Shown: piece by piece, positions 17,205 to 24,215 of the stretch
Layout: each line of letters starts with the position of its first letter
Position numbering within the stretch: position 1 is the first letter of the stretch
Source: Camelimonas lactis
Lineage (GTDB): Bacteria > Pseudomonadota > Alphaproteobacteria > Rhizobiales > Beijerinckiaceae
Length of the DNA stretch: 64,000 bases
Direction: 5' to 3'
Assembly: GCF_004342915.1 (NCBI RefSeq)
Contig: NZ_SLWL01000007.1
Span: 1 to 64,000 of the forward strand
Program-made: the position numbers and the translations under genes
The notes under the pieces: model-generated
What the model saw: only the letters and a program-made list of their open reading frames with translations
What the model was told of the DNA's origin: nothing
Database searches by the model: none

Positions 17205-18035
17205 TTACGGATCCGTCCGTACGAAAGCCAGGCCCGCGAACATGGGCACATACAACTCGGGATGGAAGGGAATGTCACAGGCCAGTTCAACGACATCCCA
17301 CGCGTCTTTCAGGGCGTAACCCTGCGCGGTGACCGCGGCGATGAAATCGCTTCTGCGCCACACGCGATAGGGGCAGACCGCGGGCCCGAAGTTCTGCAGG
17401 GTCCAGTAATCCGCCGCAGCCGCCAGCGGCAGCTTGTTCAGAACCACGGCCCTTGGCCGTTTCGCCAGCACGGCGCCCAGCGTCCCCAGACCATCGGGCA
17501 TGTATTGCATGGCCCCGGCGGAGAAGAAGACGTCGCACGCCCCTGCGGCGTCGAGGCTGTCAACGAACGTCACGCCGCCCAGATCGCCCTTCTCCGCCAG
17601 GCTGGCGCCGAACCGCGCCACCGCCGGCGTTTCCACGACAGTCCAGTGCACGCCCCGGGGCAGCGGCGCGCGCGCCGTATGCAAACGCTGGGTAATCGCC
17701 GCGCCGCCGCCAAGGTCAACAATCCGGTCGCCCGGCCGCAACAGCTGTGACAACCAGAACATGGACGCATAGACGCTCGGCTGTCGCGATAGCGGCGCGT
17801 CGAATATGGCGGCGGCCGCGTCATGATCCCAACCGGCCAGCCGGTCGGACGGGATCGCGGCCATCGCCTCATCCCAGGACCCGAAGCAGCCGTTGAATAC
17901 GCCGCCCACATTGAGGCGGTACAGCGCCCAGCGGCTGTAGGCCGCCCTGACCCCCGGCGCCTGTCCGATAAGTCCGCCAATGCCGCTCCGGCATAACGAT
18001 ATACGCGCAACTGAGGTGAGTGCTGACGTCAACAT
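17205..18035 (-). CDS. Putative SAM-dependent methyltransferase, TIGR04325-like
   Basis: This 276-residue protein resembles the TIGR04325 (LIC12133-type) putative methyltransferases found in surface-polysaccharide clusters. The SAM-binding glycine motif is seen as IVDLGGGAAI, with an acidic end of strand 2 at VVETPAV. The C-terminal half contains YWTLQNFGPAVCPYRVW and IPFHPE, which recur in that family. It may methylate a sugar of the repeat unit or an intermediate of it. The ATG at 18035 is the first in frame. It lies on the minus strand between the two pseudo-receiver regulators. Confidence 0.7.
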   Translation of the reverse strand: MLTSALTSVARISLCRSGIGGLIGQAPGVRAAYSRWALYRLNVGGVFNGCFGSWDEAMAAIPSDRLAGWDHDAAAAIFDAPLSRQPSVYASMFWLSQLLRPGDRIVDLGGGAAITQRLHTARAPLPRGVHWTVVETPAVARFGASLAEKGDLGGVTFVDSLDAAGACDVFFSAGAMQYMPDGLGTLGAVLAKRPRAVVLNKLPLAAAADYWTLQNFGPAVCPYRVWRRSDFIAAVTAQGYALKDAWDVVELACDIPFHPELYVPMFAGLAFVRTDP

Positions 18036-18193
18036 TGAGCCCCCCGGCTTTTCACGCCTGGCGCCATGCGCGCAGCCGCGCCCGGAACACCTCCGGAACG
18101 CGTCGGCGCCTGCGTCCCTTCCCGGTCATGGACCGCCAGCCCGCCGAACGGGCTGGGAAGATGGGCCATGGCCCCGCGTCATACCCACAGCCG

Positions 18194-19003
18194 TCAGCCG
18201 GGGGTCCCCAGACTCTGGGTCAGGAAGGCGACCTCGGTGCGGTTGCGCGCCTTGAGCTTTTTCATGATCGTGCGGACATGCACCTTGACCGTGCTCTCAC
18301 ACATGTTGAGTTCATAGGCGATCAGCTTGTTGGGCATTCCCTTGCGCAAGGCGCGGGCGACGGCCAGCTGTTTCGGTGAAAAAAGGCCGGCCAGTTCGGC
18401 TGACCCGGGGGCCTGCGCCGCGTGCGGTCGCGCCGCCGAGGCAAGACAGGACGCCGGAATGAACGCGCCGCCCGCCCGGACCAGATCGAACACCCGGATG
18501 GTGGCCTTCAGGCCAAGGCTTGTCGGGATGAAAGCGTTGGCCCCGGCGTCCATGACCTTCTGCACAAAATCCAGATCCTCATGATTTGACATCAACGCCA
18601 GGGGCGCTTCGGCCGAGGCCCCGCGCACCGTCGTGACCTGTTTGCCGATGTCCTCCACGCTTCCGGGGGAGACATCGTCCGCCGCCCGCCACAGCACCAC
18701 CAGGTCCGTCTCCAGCACGGCGTCGCTTTGCGCCCATTCCTCCACGGACCCGAACGCCAGAAACCGGGTTGCCGGAGCCACGTTTTCCAGTGAGGCAAGC
18801 ACGCAGTCGCGAAAGAAAATCCGTGGCTCGATCACCACCGTGCATGGCGCCCCTGCGGAACTGTCGGCATCCTCATCCACACGCGGCCCCGACGAACCGT
18901 CATGCCCCCGATACCGGCCTGCATCGGCGCGCAAAGCCGTCGACCAGCCGTTTTCCAGGTGAGACCGCTTCCGGTTGTCGATCATTGCAGCAGTTTCTGT
19001 CAC
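18194..19003 (-). CDS. LuxR-type regulator with pseudo-receiver domain
   Basis: This 269-residue protein is a paralog of the regulator at 15839. The receiver-like domain begins CTVVIEPRIFFRDC and the LuxR helix-turn-helix lies near the C-terminus (LFSPKQLAVARALRKGMPNK and NMCESTVKVHVRTIMKKL). As in the paralog, the acceptor Asp is missing (the strand-3 end reads DLVVLWRAADD), the strand-1 acidic pair is reduced to IEPR, and the strand-5 Lys is absent (NAFIPTS). The first 50 residues are polar and differ from the paralog. I chose the GTG at 19003 because a perfect AGGAGG (19009-19014) precedes it at a 5-base spacing; a TTG at 19024 is upstream in frame. The AT-rich region follows on its 5' side. 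Confidence 0.85.
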   Translation of the reverse strand: MTETAAMIDNRKRSHLENGWSTALRADAGRYRGHDGSSGPRVDEDADSSAGAPCTVVIEPRIFFRDCVLASLENVAPATRFLAFGSVEEWAQSDAVLETDLVVLWRAADDVSPGSVEDIGKQVTTVRGASAEAPLALMSNHEDLDFVQKVMDAGANAFIPTSLGLKATIRVFDLVRAGGAFIPASCLASAARPHAAQAPGSAELAGLFSPKQLAVARALRKGMPNKLIAYELNMCESTVKVHVRTIMKKLKARNRTEVAFLTQSLGTPG

Positions 19004-19440
19004 GTTTGCCTCCTGTCGCCGCAATACCGCCGGATGCGCGTTCTTCCCCCGTGAGGCGTGTCAGCCACCGCTGTCCGCAGCGGCGTCCCTGCCCGGGCGA
19101 CAACCGCCCGGGATGGACGCATGACTGCACGCAGCGACCGTCAATGTCCGGATATTCGCGTCACACCATGTGTGACTTCGCCCCCGGACTGCCCGCACGC
19201 CAGAATATCTGTTTCGATGAGAAAACCTGCCCCGGAGCCCCTGAAGGTCGACGCTGGATACCCCATCCCCCTCTCTTCGCGCATCTGGCCTGTGTCGGCA
19301 CTTTATCATCGCACAAAACAGAAATCACCGACGGAACGGCTTGTTCCGGGCAGAATAACTGTCAAGTTTGGGGGGAATGCCGTAACGGCCACGCTTTGTC
19401 GCCGTCTTATGACATGAAATATTTAATCAAATCATGGATC

Positions 19441-19450
19441 ATGTGCACAT
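19441..19450. promoter_or_regulatory. Palindrome ATGTGCACAT in AT-rich region
   Basis: This is a perfect 10-base palindrome directly before a TTGACG -35-like hexamer at 19452-19457. It may be an operator for one of the neighbouring regulators; no known consensus is claimed. Confidence 0.3.
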
Positions 19451-19663
19451 TTTGACGATAATTGCCTTGATCAATAAAGAATTTAACCAAATTTTAACGA
19501 AATTACGTAGATTATATTGCATGGTCAATTTGAGTTCACGGATATTTTATCAGCTAATTTTCCATAGCAGTCCCTGACCCGACCCTGCGAAATCCGCCGC
19601 ATAACGAAACGGTGATCGCCCGTTTTACTGAATCCGGATCGACAGTTCGGTAAGGGACGCATG

Positions 19664-19692
19664 GCCGGGTGGCGGCCCGGCGCCTCATTTTT
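19664..19692 (+). terminator. Terminator-like hairpin inside the AT-rich region
   Basis: GCCGGG (19664-19669) and CCCGGC (19676-19681) form a 6-bp stem with a 6-base loop, followed by GCCTCATTTTT. This is a plausible intrinsic terminator on the plus strand although no protein gene precedes it, so it could end a small RNA of about 200 bases. Confidence 0.4.
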
Positions 19693-19743
19693 GGCCGTTC
19701 ACGTTTTCGTGATTACTGTTGAGCTGAAGTTATTAAATTGTTG

Positions 19744-19757
19744 GCAATTACAATTGC
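19744..19757. promoter_or_regulatory. Inverted repeat GCAATT-AC-AATTGC
   Basis: Two perfect 6-base arms separated by 2 bases form a compact dyad in the AT-rich region, about 450 bases before the glycosyltransferase gene and about 740 before the regulator gene. It has the form of a repressor half-site pair; the protein is unknown. Confidence 0.3.
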
Positions 19758-20203
19758 ACGCATCAATTCGCCTTAAAAAACAACGTATTTTCGGGAAGTT
19801 CGCCGAAATCTGCGTCAAACCCAATCGCGAGTCGTATTAAACGGCGCAAAATGCACATTCTCACGATCTATATACGACTTCCGATAGACTGCGTGTCAAC
19901 GGACGGGAGCGCGTCTACTTCTTTTGTGCACGCCAATGTGAACGCCCTGATGGTCACCCCCATCGCAACGCGGGCATCGTCAGGGCGCCGGGTCAATTTG
20001 CGGACCGCGCGACAACGCCACGTCGCCCGCCGCCCCAGCGCGACCCGCGGCGCACGATGGGAGCCGCGGCGCAGCAAGCGAGCCGCAGCGCGCCCCACCG
20101 CCTTTTTTGCCGCCGCGCCGTACTTCATTCTTGTTACGCCGCCGCCCGATAGCCATCGTCACAGGACGTCGCGCCGGCGCCAGGATGCGCATTATCGCAT
20201 CGC

Positions 20204-21301
20204 ATGGGCGGCAAAATGCAGGTAGACGTTGATTTCTCACTGGCGCTGAATGACCGCACCGGAAAGCTGTTTCTCGGACGGGACATCATCGCCGCGCTGG
20301 GCGACAGGGTCGGCGCGGTGCGCTATGGGCGCCTGCGCGCCTGTCCCGCCGGCCATCTGGCGCGGCGCATTGCCGGGCGGCTGACCCACGAAGAAACGCT
20401 GGCCCGCGTTTTCCGGCCTGCCCTGCTGGCCCCGTTGCCGGCCGTGCGCGAGCCGCATCCGACGCTGCATCTCGACCCTCTCAGCGTCGTGCGCCACCGG
20501 CTTGAAAGCAGGGATATTGTTCTGTGCCATGACGTCGGCCCGGTCACCCATCCGCAATACTATGCGCCGAAGGTCGACCGGCTGTACGCCCACGCCTATG
20601 GCCTGATCCGGCAGGCGCGGCCCCACATGGTGTTCGTCAGCAAGACCTCGCAGCGGGAGTTTCACCGGCTGTATGGCGAGGACTATGCGTCGTCGGAGGT
20701 GATTTACATTCCAACGCGCCCCGGCGTCACCGAAGGCCCGGAGCAGCAGCCGGCCGGCATTGAAGCCCCCTTTCTCCTGACCGTGGGCAGCATCGGCGAC
20801 CGCAAGAACCAGGCCCGCTGCATCGCGGCGTTCGCGGCCTCCGGTCTTGCCGGCGAGGGCTGGCGCTATGTGCTGGTCGGCGGGGATGAACCGGGAGCCG
20901 GGGCTGCCCGCCAGCTGGCGCAGCGCACGCCGGGCGTGACGGCGCCCGGATACGCGACGGACGCCGAGCTTCGCTGGCTCTATCGCCACGCCTCCGGCTT
21001 CGTGCTGATGAGCCTGATGGAAGGGTTCGGCATGCCCGTGATCGAGGCGACGGAATACGGGCTGCCGTGCCTCGTCTCCGCCGGAGGCATACTGACCGAA
21101 ATCGGCGGCGCGACCATGCTGGAGGCAGATCCCCTGAATGTGACGTCGATCGCCGCCGGCATGCGGGCCATCGCCGGCATGTCGGCCGGGGAGCGGGCGC
21201 GGCGCGTGGCGGCGGCGGCAGAGCGGTTGGGGAATTTTGAGCCCGCCGCCGTTTTGGGGCGCTGGCGCAGCCTCATTGGCGGGATTGCCGGCGCCGCATG
21301 A
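20204..21301 (+). CDS. Glycosyltransferase, GT4-type
   Basis: This 365-residue protein is a GT4-type transferase. It shows LLTVGSIGDRKNQARCI at the start of the donor-binding domain and LMEGFGMPVIEATEYGLPCLVS as the E-x7-E segment, with TMLEADPLNV downstream. It should act at the inner face of the membrane on the exopolysaccharide repeat unit. ATG codons at 20204 and 20216 are both possible; neither has a strong ribosome binding site. It is followed closely by a GT2 gene, with a short coupled reading frame between them. The long AT-rich region lies upstream. Confidence 0.85.
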   Translation: MGGKMQVDVDFSLALNDRTGKLFLGRDIIAALGDRVGAVRYGRLRACPAGHLARRIAGRLTHEETLARVFRPALLAPLPAVREPHPTLHLDPLSVVRHRLESRDIVLCHDVGPVTHPQYYAPKVDRLYAHAYGLIRQARPHMVFVSKTSQREFHRLYGEDYASSEVIYIPTRPGVTEGPEQQPAGIEAPFLLTVGSIGDRKNQARCIAAFAASGLAGEGWRYVLVGGDEPGAGAARQLAQRTPGVTAPGYATDAELRWLYRHASGFVLMSLMEGFGMPVIEATEYGLPCLVSAGGILTEIGGATMLEADPLNVTSIAAGMRAIAGMSAGERARRVAAAAERLGNFEPAAVLGRWRSLIGGIAGAA

Positions 21302-21347
21302 CCGCCGTTGCTGCTCTTCCATACCTTTCGTGCACGCTGGAGGCACC

Positions 21348-21416
21348 ATGAAACACGCGCGTTTTCTCCGTTTCCGCCAGTCCCTTGCGCCGGTGACGAA
21401 GGCGCAGGCGGCATGA
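21348..21416 (+). CDS. 22-residue leader peptide, coupled to GT2 gene
   Basis: A short frame runs from ATG at 21348 to TGA at 21416 and encodes a basic 22-residue peptide beginning MKHARFLRFR. A perfect GGAGG at 21339-21343 stands 4 bases before the ATG, a better signal than that of the following gene. Its stop codon overlaps the ATG of the glycosyltransferase gene as ATGA (21413-21416), the classic arrangement for translational coupling. It may serve only to bring ribosomes to the next gene. No homolog can be judged at this length. Confidence 0.5.
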   Translation: MKHARFLRFRQSLAPVTKAQAA

Positions 21417-22297
21417 CGACGCCCGCGCCCGTCGCAACCATCGCCATCTGCACGCATAACCGCGCCAACAGTGTGAGGGCCTGCCTGGCGTCGCTTGCCA
21501 CGCAGGCGGCCGGGGCCGGCTTTCCGGTTCTGCTCGTCGACAGCGCCTCATCGCCCGGCGAAGCCAGGACGCTTGAGGCGATTGCATCCGCGTCGGGGAC
21601 CGGCCTGATCCGCTGTGACGAAGCAGGCGTGTCATTCGCCCGCAATCTCGCCGCGTCGCGGGCGGAGAGCGAATGGATCGTCTATGTCGATGACGACATC
21701 CTTGCCTTTCCCAACTGGGCGGAAGAGCTCGCGGCGTGTCTCGCGGCGGCGCCCGACAATGTGGCGGTGATTGGCGGGCAGGTGCGGGCGCGCTGGCCCA
21801 GCGGCGCCAGGCATGACCACATTGGTCAACGCTGGAAGCTGCTGCTGTCGTGCACGGATGAGCCCGGATCAGGCCCGGCGGCCGACTTCAATATCGTTTG
21901 CGCGAACCTCGCCGTCCGTCGACGGGCGCTCCAGACGGTCGGCGGCTTTCCGACGCGGCTGGGCCGGGTCGGCGGGCGGCTGATCAGCGGCGAGGAGGCG
22001 TTCTTGATCGAGCGCCTGCGTCAGGAAGGCCTACATGCGCGCTATGATGGACGATTTGGCGTTGAGCATTGTATTCCTCCAGAGCGCCTGACCGTTCAGT
22101 GGGCCCGGCGGCGGGCGTATTGGGAAGGCGTTTCCCGCATCTGCATTTATCATGAACTTGGAAAACCACTGCCAAAGTCGTTAAATCCGGTAAAACTTGC
22201 CGCGAGCCTGCCGGTGCTGCTCGGACTCTCCGTCGTCAGCCCGGAGTATACGATCCGGTGCGCCATGGCGTGGGGAGCGCTCTCAACCCGGCTCTAG
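21413..22297 (+). CDS. Glycosyltransferase family 2
   Basis: This 294-residue GT-A fold transferase has the GT2 layout: the N-terminal ATIAICTHNRANSVRACL nucleotide-binding strand-helix, the metal-binding DDD in YVDDDILAFPNW, and later GEEAFLIERLRQEG, which corresponds to the catalytic-base ED-like region. It should add one sugar to the lipid-linked repeat unit. The ATG at 21413 overlaps the stop of the upstream 22-residue frame. The C-terminus is moderately hydrophobic. Sugar specificity is unknown. Confidence 0.85.
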   Translation: MTTPAPVATIAICTHNRANSVRACLASLATQAAGAGFPVLLVDSASSPGEARTLEAIASASGTGLIRCDEAGVSFARNLAASRAESEWIVYVDDDILAFPNWAEELAACLAAAPDNVAVIGGQVRARWPSGARHDHIGQRWKLLLSCTDEPGSGPAADFNIVCANLAVRRRALQTVGGFPTRLGRVGGRLISGEEAFLIERLRQEGLHARYDGRFGVEHCIPPERLTVQWARRRAYWEGVSRICIYHELGKPLPKSLNPVKLAASLPVLLGLSVVSPEYTIRCAMAWGALSTRL

Positions 22298-22380
22298 CGC
22301 CAGGGAATCCGGCGGCCGATACCTGACGAAGGCATTTTTCCGCAGATCCGCGCCGCGCATGATCATCATTGGAGCCCATC

Positions 22381-23124
22381 GTGACGTCAGACCAGCCGGC
22401 CTCCCGTCGTGACGTCGTCATCTGGCTGTTCAGCCTGCAAGCTCCGGCCCGTGCGCGCGCAATGCTGGCGGGCCTGCTGTCGGCCGACGAGCGGGCGCGC
22501 GCCGCGCGGTTCATTCATGATCTGCATCGCGACCGCTATATTGTAGCGCACGGGGCCATGCGCTGCATTCTGGGGGAGACGCTCGGTCGCCCGCCAGGGG
22601 ACCTGGTTTTCGTCAGCAACGCCTGGGGCAAACCCGGGCTGGCGGAAGCAGGCGCGCCGTTCTTCAACCTCAGCCATACGGAAAATCTCGGCGCCCTCGC
22701 CATTGGCTGGCGCTGCCCCCTCGGCGTCGACGTGGAGCAGGTGCGGCCCGTGGAGGCGGACGTGGCGCGCCACTCCTTTTCGCCCGCGGAGCTGGCCGGG
22801 CTGTCCCGCCTGCCGCGGCGCGACTGGCTCCAGGGCTTCTATCGCTGCTGGACGCGCAAGGAAGCGGTGATCAAGGCGCTGGGTCTGGGCCTGGCGCAAC
22901 CGCTCGACGCCTTCGACGTCACCCTTGCGCCAGACGCGCCGCCGCGCTTGCTGCGCCTCGCCGGACAGCCCGAAGCGCCCTCACGCTGGCAGCTTGCTCA
23001 CTTCGCGCCGGCGGACGACATTGTTGGCGCCTTCGCCGCGCCATTGTCTGGCCACGAGATTTCTTTCAGACGCTGGACGCCGACAGATGCGTTGCCGGGC
23101 GCATCAGGCTGCGCCGCCAGATAG
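22381..23124 (+). CDS. Sfp-type 4'-phosphopantetheinyl transferase
   Basis: This 247-residue enzyme transfers phosphopantetheine from coenzyme A to the conserved Ser of carrier domains. It has the three family motifs in order: FFNLSHTENLGALA, the Mg-binding GVDVEQVRP, and FYRCWTRKEAVIKALGLGL (W-x-x-KEA-x-x-K). The length is that of Sfp-type enzymes with broad carrier specificity, and the adjacent operon encodes four carrier domains that need this step. The GTG at 22381 follows GGAG at 22370-22373; a TTG at 22369 is also in frame. Its 3' end overlaps the convergent hydrolase gene by 127 bases. Confidence 0.9.
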   Translation: MTSDQPASRRDVVIWLFSLQAPARARAMLAGLLSADERARAARFIHDLHRDRYIVAHGAMRCILGETLGRPPGDLVFVSNAWGKPGLAEAGAPFFNLSHTENLGALAIGWRCPLGVDVEQVRPVEADVARHSFSPAELAGLSRLPRRDWLQGFYRCWTRKEAVIKALGLGLAQPLDAFDVTLAPDAPPRLLRLAGQPEAPSRWQLAHFAPADDIVGAFAAPLSGHEISFRRWTPTDALPGASGCAAR

Positions 23125-24212
23125 CGCTGGAAGAATGCCAGAAGCCGCCCGTTGATCTGCCGCCAGATTTCGGCGCGGTCACGTCCGGAGGGACGAAACG
23201 CCTCGGCAAAGGCCGGCATCAGCAGGCGGTCCGTGAAATCCAGATGGGTGGTTCGCTTGATGAAGAAAGTAAAATTGTCCGGCTGCGCCGCCTGCCGTTG
23301 CTGAAACGCCAGAACCTCTCCGTCCAGCATACGGTCGAACCGCACCGCGAGATCGGGCTGCGCCAGTTCTTCCGGGGTTGGCGGCCCGATATCCGCCGAC
23401 AAAAAGAGATAGGGCGCCAGAACGCCGCCGCGCGCGGCCTGCCCCAGAACCAGCCCGTCGAGATTGGCCACTGCGCGAATGCGTGGATCCAGCAGGCTGA
23501 GCTCCAGCGCGGCGGCGCCGCCGAATGAAAAGCCGGACGCGCCAATACGGGTCGCATCAATATGTGGCCCCGTCTCCGGGCGCGCCAGCAGCGCTTCCAG
23601 CGCCTCCTGGCCGAAGCGCGCCTCCAGTTCCGCCCGCTGCGCCGCCGGAGCCCGCGACGCCTGAAACGCTTCGGGTGACGTAAAGTCAAATGACGCCGCC
23701 TGGAGCCTGCCCGCAACGCCCTCCCGCCGCTCCAGGTGAACGATGTCATTCAGGGTCGCCACCACATAGCCATGGCTGGCCAGCTCGGCTGGCGTGAAGG
23801 ATGTTTCGGTTTCGCGCCCGAACCATGATGGAAAGTGAACGATCAGCGGGAACGGTCGCGGTGTTTCGGCCCAGGGCGCATTTTCCGAAAAGCCGGCGGA
23901 TGTGGGGCGCAGCAGCCGGCGGCGCCACCGTTCCGCCAGGCCCGCCCGGGAGGCCGCCGCCGGATACCAGAGAACGACCGTGACGCCGCCCCAGGACGGC
24001 AGCGTCAGCGCCACCTCACGCCGCCCGACAGCGAACGGCCCGCCAGCCGCCGGGCGCGGGGCGCCCATGAACCAGAGCGCCCGCGCATATTCCTTGACCG
24101 GCGCCGGGCCCGCCATCGCCGCCGCGACGCCAGCGCCGCCAATGGCCGCGACGATCGCCGTGACGGCGATCCGCCGGGTTATCCCGCCGCTGGATGCGCT
24201 GTCGCCGGCCAT
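22998..24212 (-). CDS. Exported alpha/beta hydrolase, PAF-acetylhydrolase-like
   Basis: This 404-residue protein has an N-terminal hydrophobic segment (about residues 14-34, IAVTAIVAAIGGAGVAAAMAG) that could be a signal peptide or anchor. The hydrolase body contains PLIVHFPSWFGRE and the nucleophile elbow GFSFGG, and a candidate acid/His region lies around TTHLDF. This pattern is close to platelet-activating-factor acetylhydrolase and dienelactone hydrolase relatives. It starts 3 bases after the stop codon of the C-T-TE gene, so it is the last gene of the biosynthetic operon. It may trim, activate or detoxify the product in the periplasm; this is inferred from position. Its last 42 codons overlap the convergent transferase gene. 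Confidence 0.78.
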   Translation of the reverse strand: MAGDSASSGGITRRIAVTAIVAAIGGAGVAAAMAGPAPVKEYARALWFMGAPRPAAGGPFAVGRREVALTLPSWGGVTVVLWYPAAASRAGLAERWRRRLLRPTSAGFSENAPWAETPRPFPLIVHFPSWFGRETETSFTPAELASHGYVVATLNDIVHLERREGVAGRLQAASFDFTSPEAFQASRAPAAQRAELEARFGQEALEALLARPETGPHIDATRIGASGFSFGGAAALELSLLDPRIRAVANLDGLVLGQAARGGVLAPYLFLSADIGPPTPEELAQPDLAVRFDRMLDGEVLAFQQRQAAQPDNFTFFIKRTTHLDFTDRLLMPAFAEAFRPSGRDRAEIWRQINGRLLAFFQRYLAAQPDAPGNASVGVQRLKEISWPDNGAAKAPTMSSAGAK

Positions 24213-24215
24213 GAT

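Larger units (their letters stand above)
19004..20203. other. 1.2 kb gene-free region with AT-rich core
   Basis: No coding sequence is recognised in these 1200 bases between a divergent regulator gene and a glycosyltransferase gene. The core from about 19390 to 19860 is far richer in A and T than anything else in the window. It contains the perfect palindrome ATGTGCACAT (19441-19450), the inverted repeat GCAATTACAATTGC (19744-19757), a promoter-like TTGACG at 19452-19457 with TAAAGA 17 bases downstream, and a terminator-like hairpin at 19664-19692. Together these fit a regulatory hub or a small RNA gene, but neither is proven. The part from about 19880 to 20200 is high-GC again and holds nothing I recognise. 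Confidence 0.5.
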
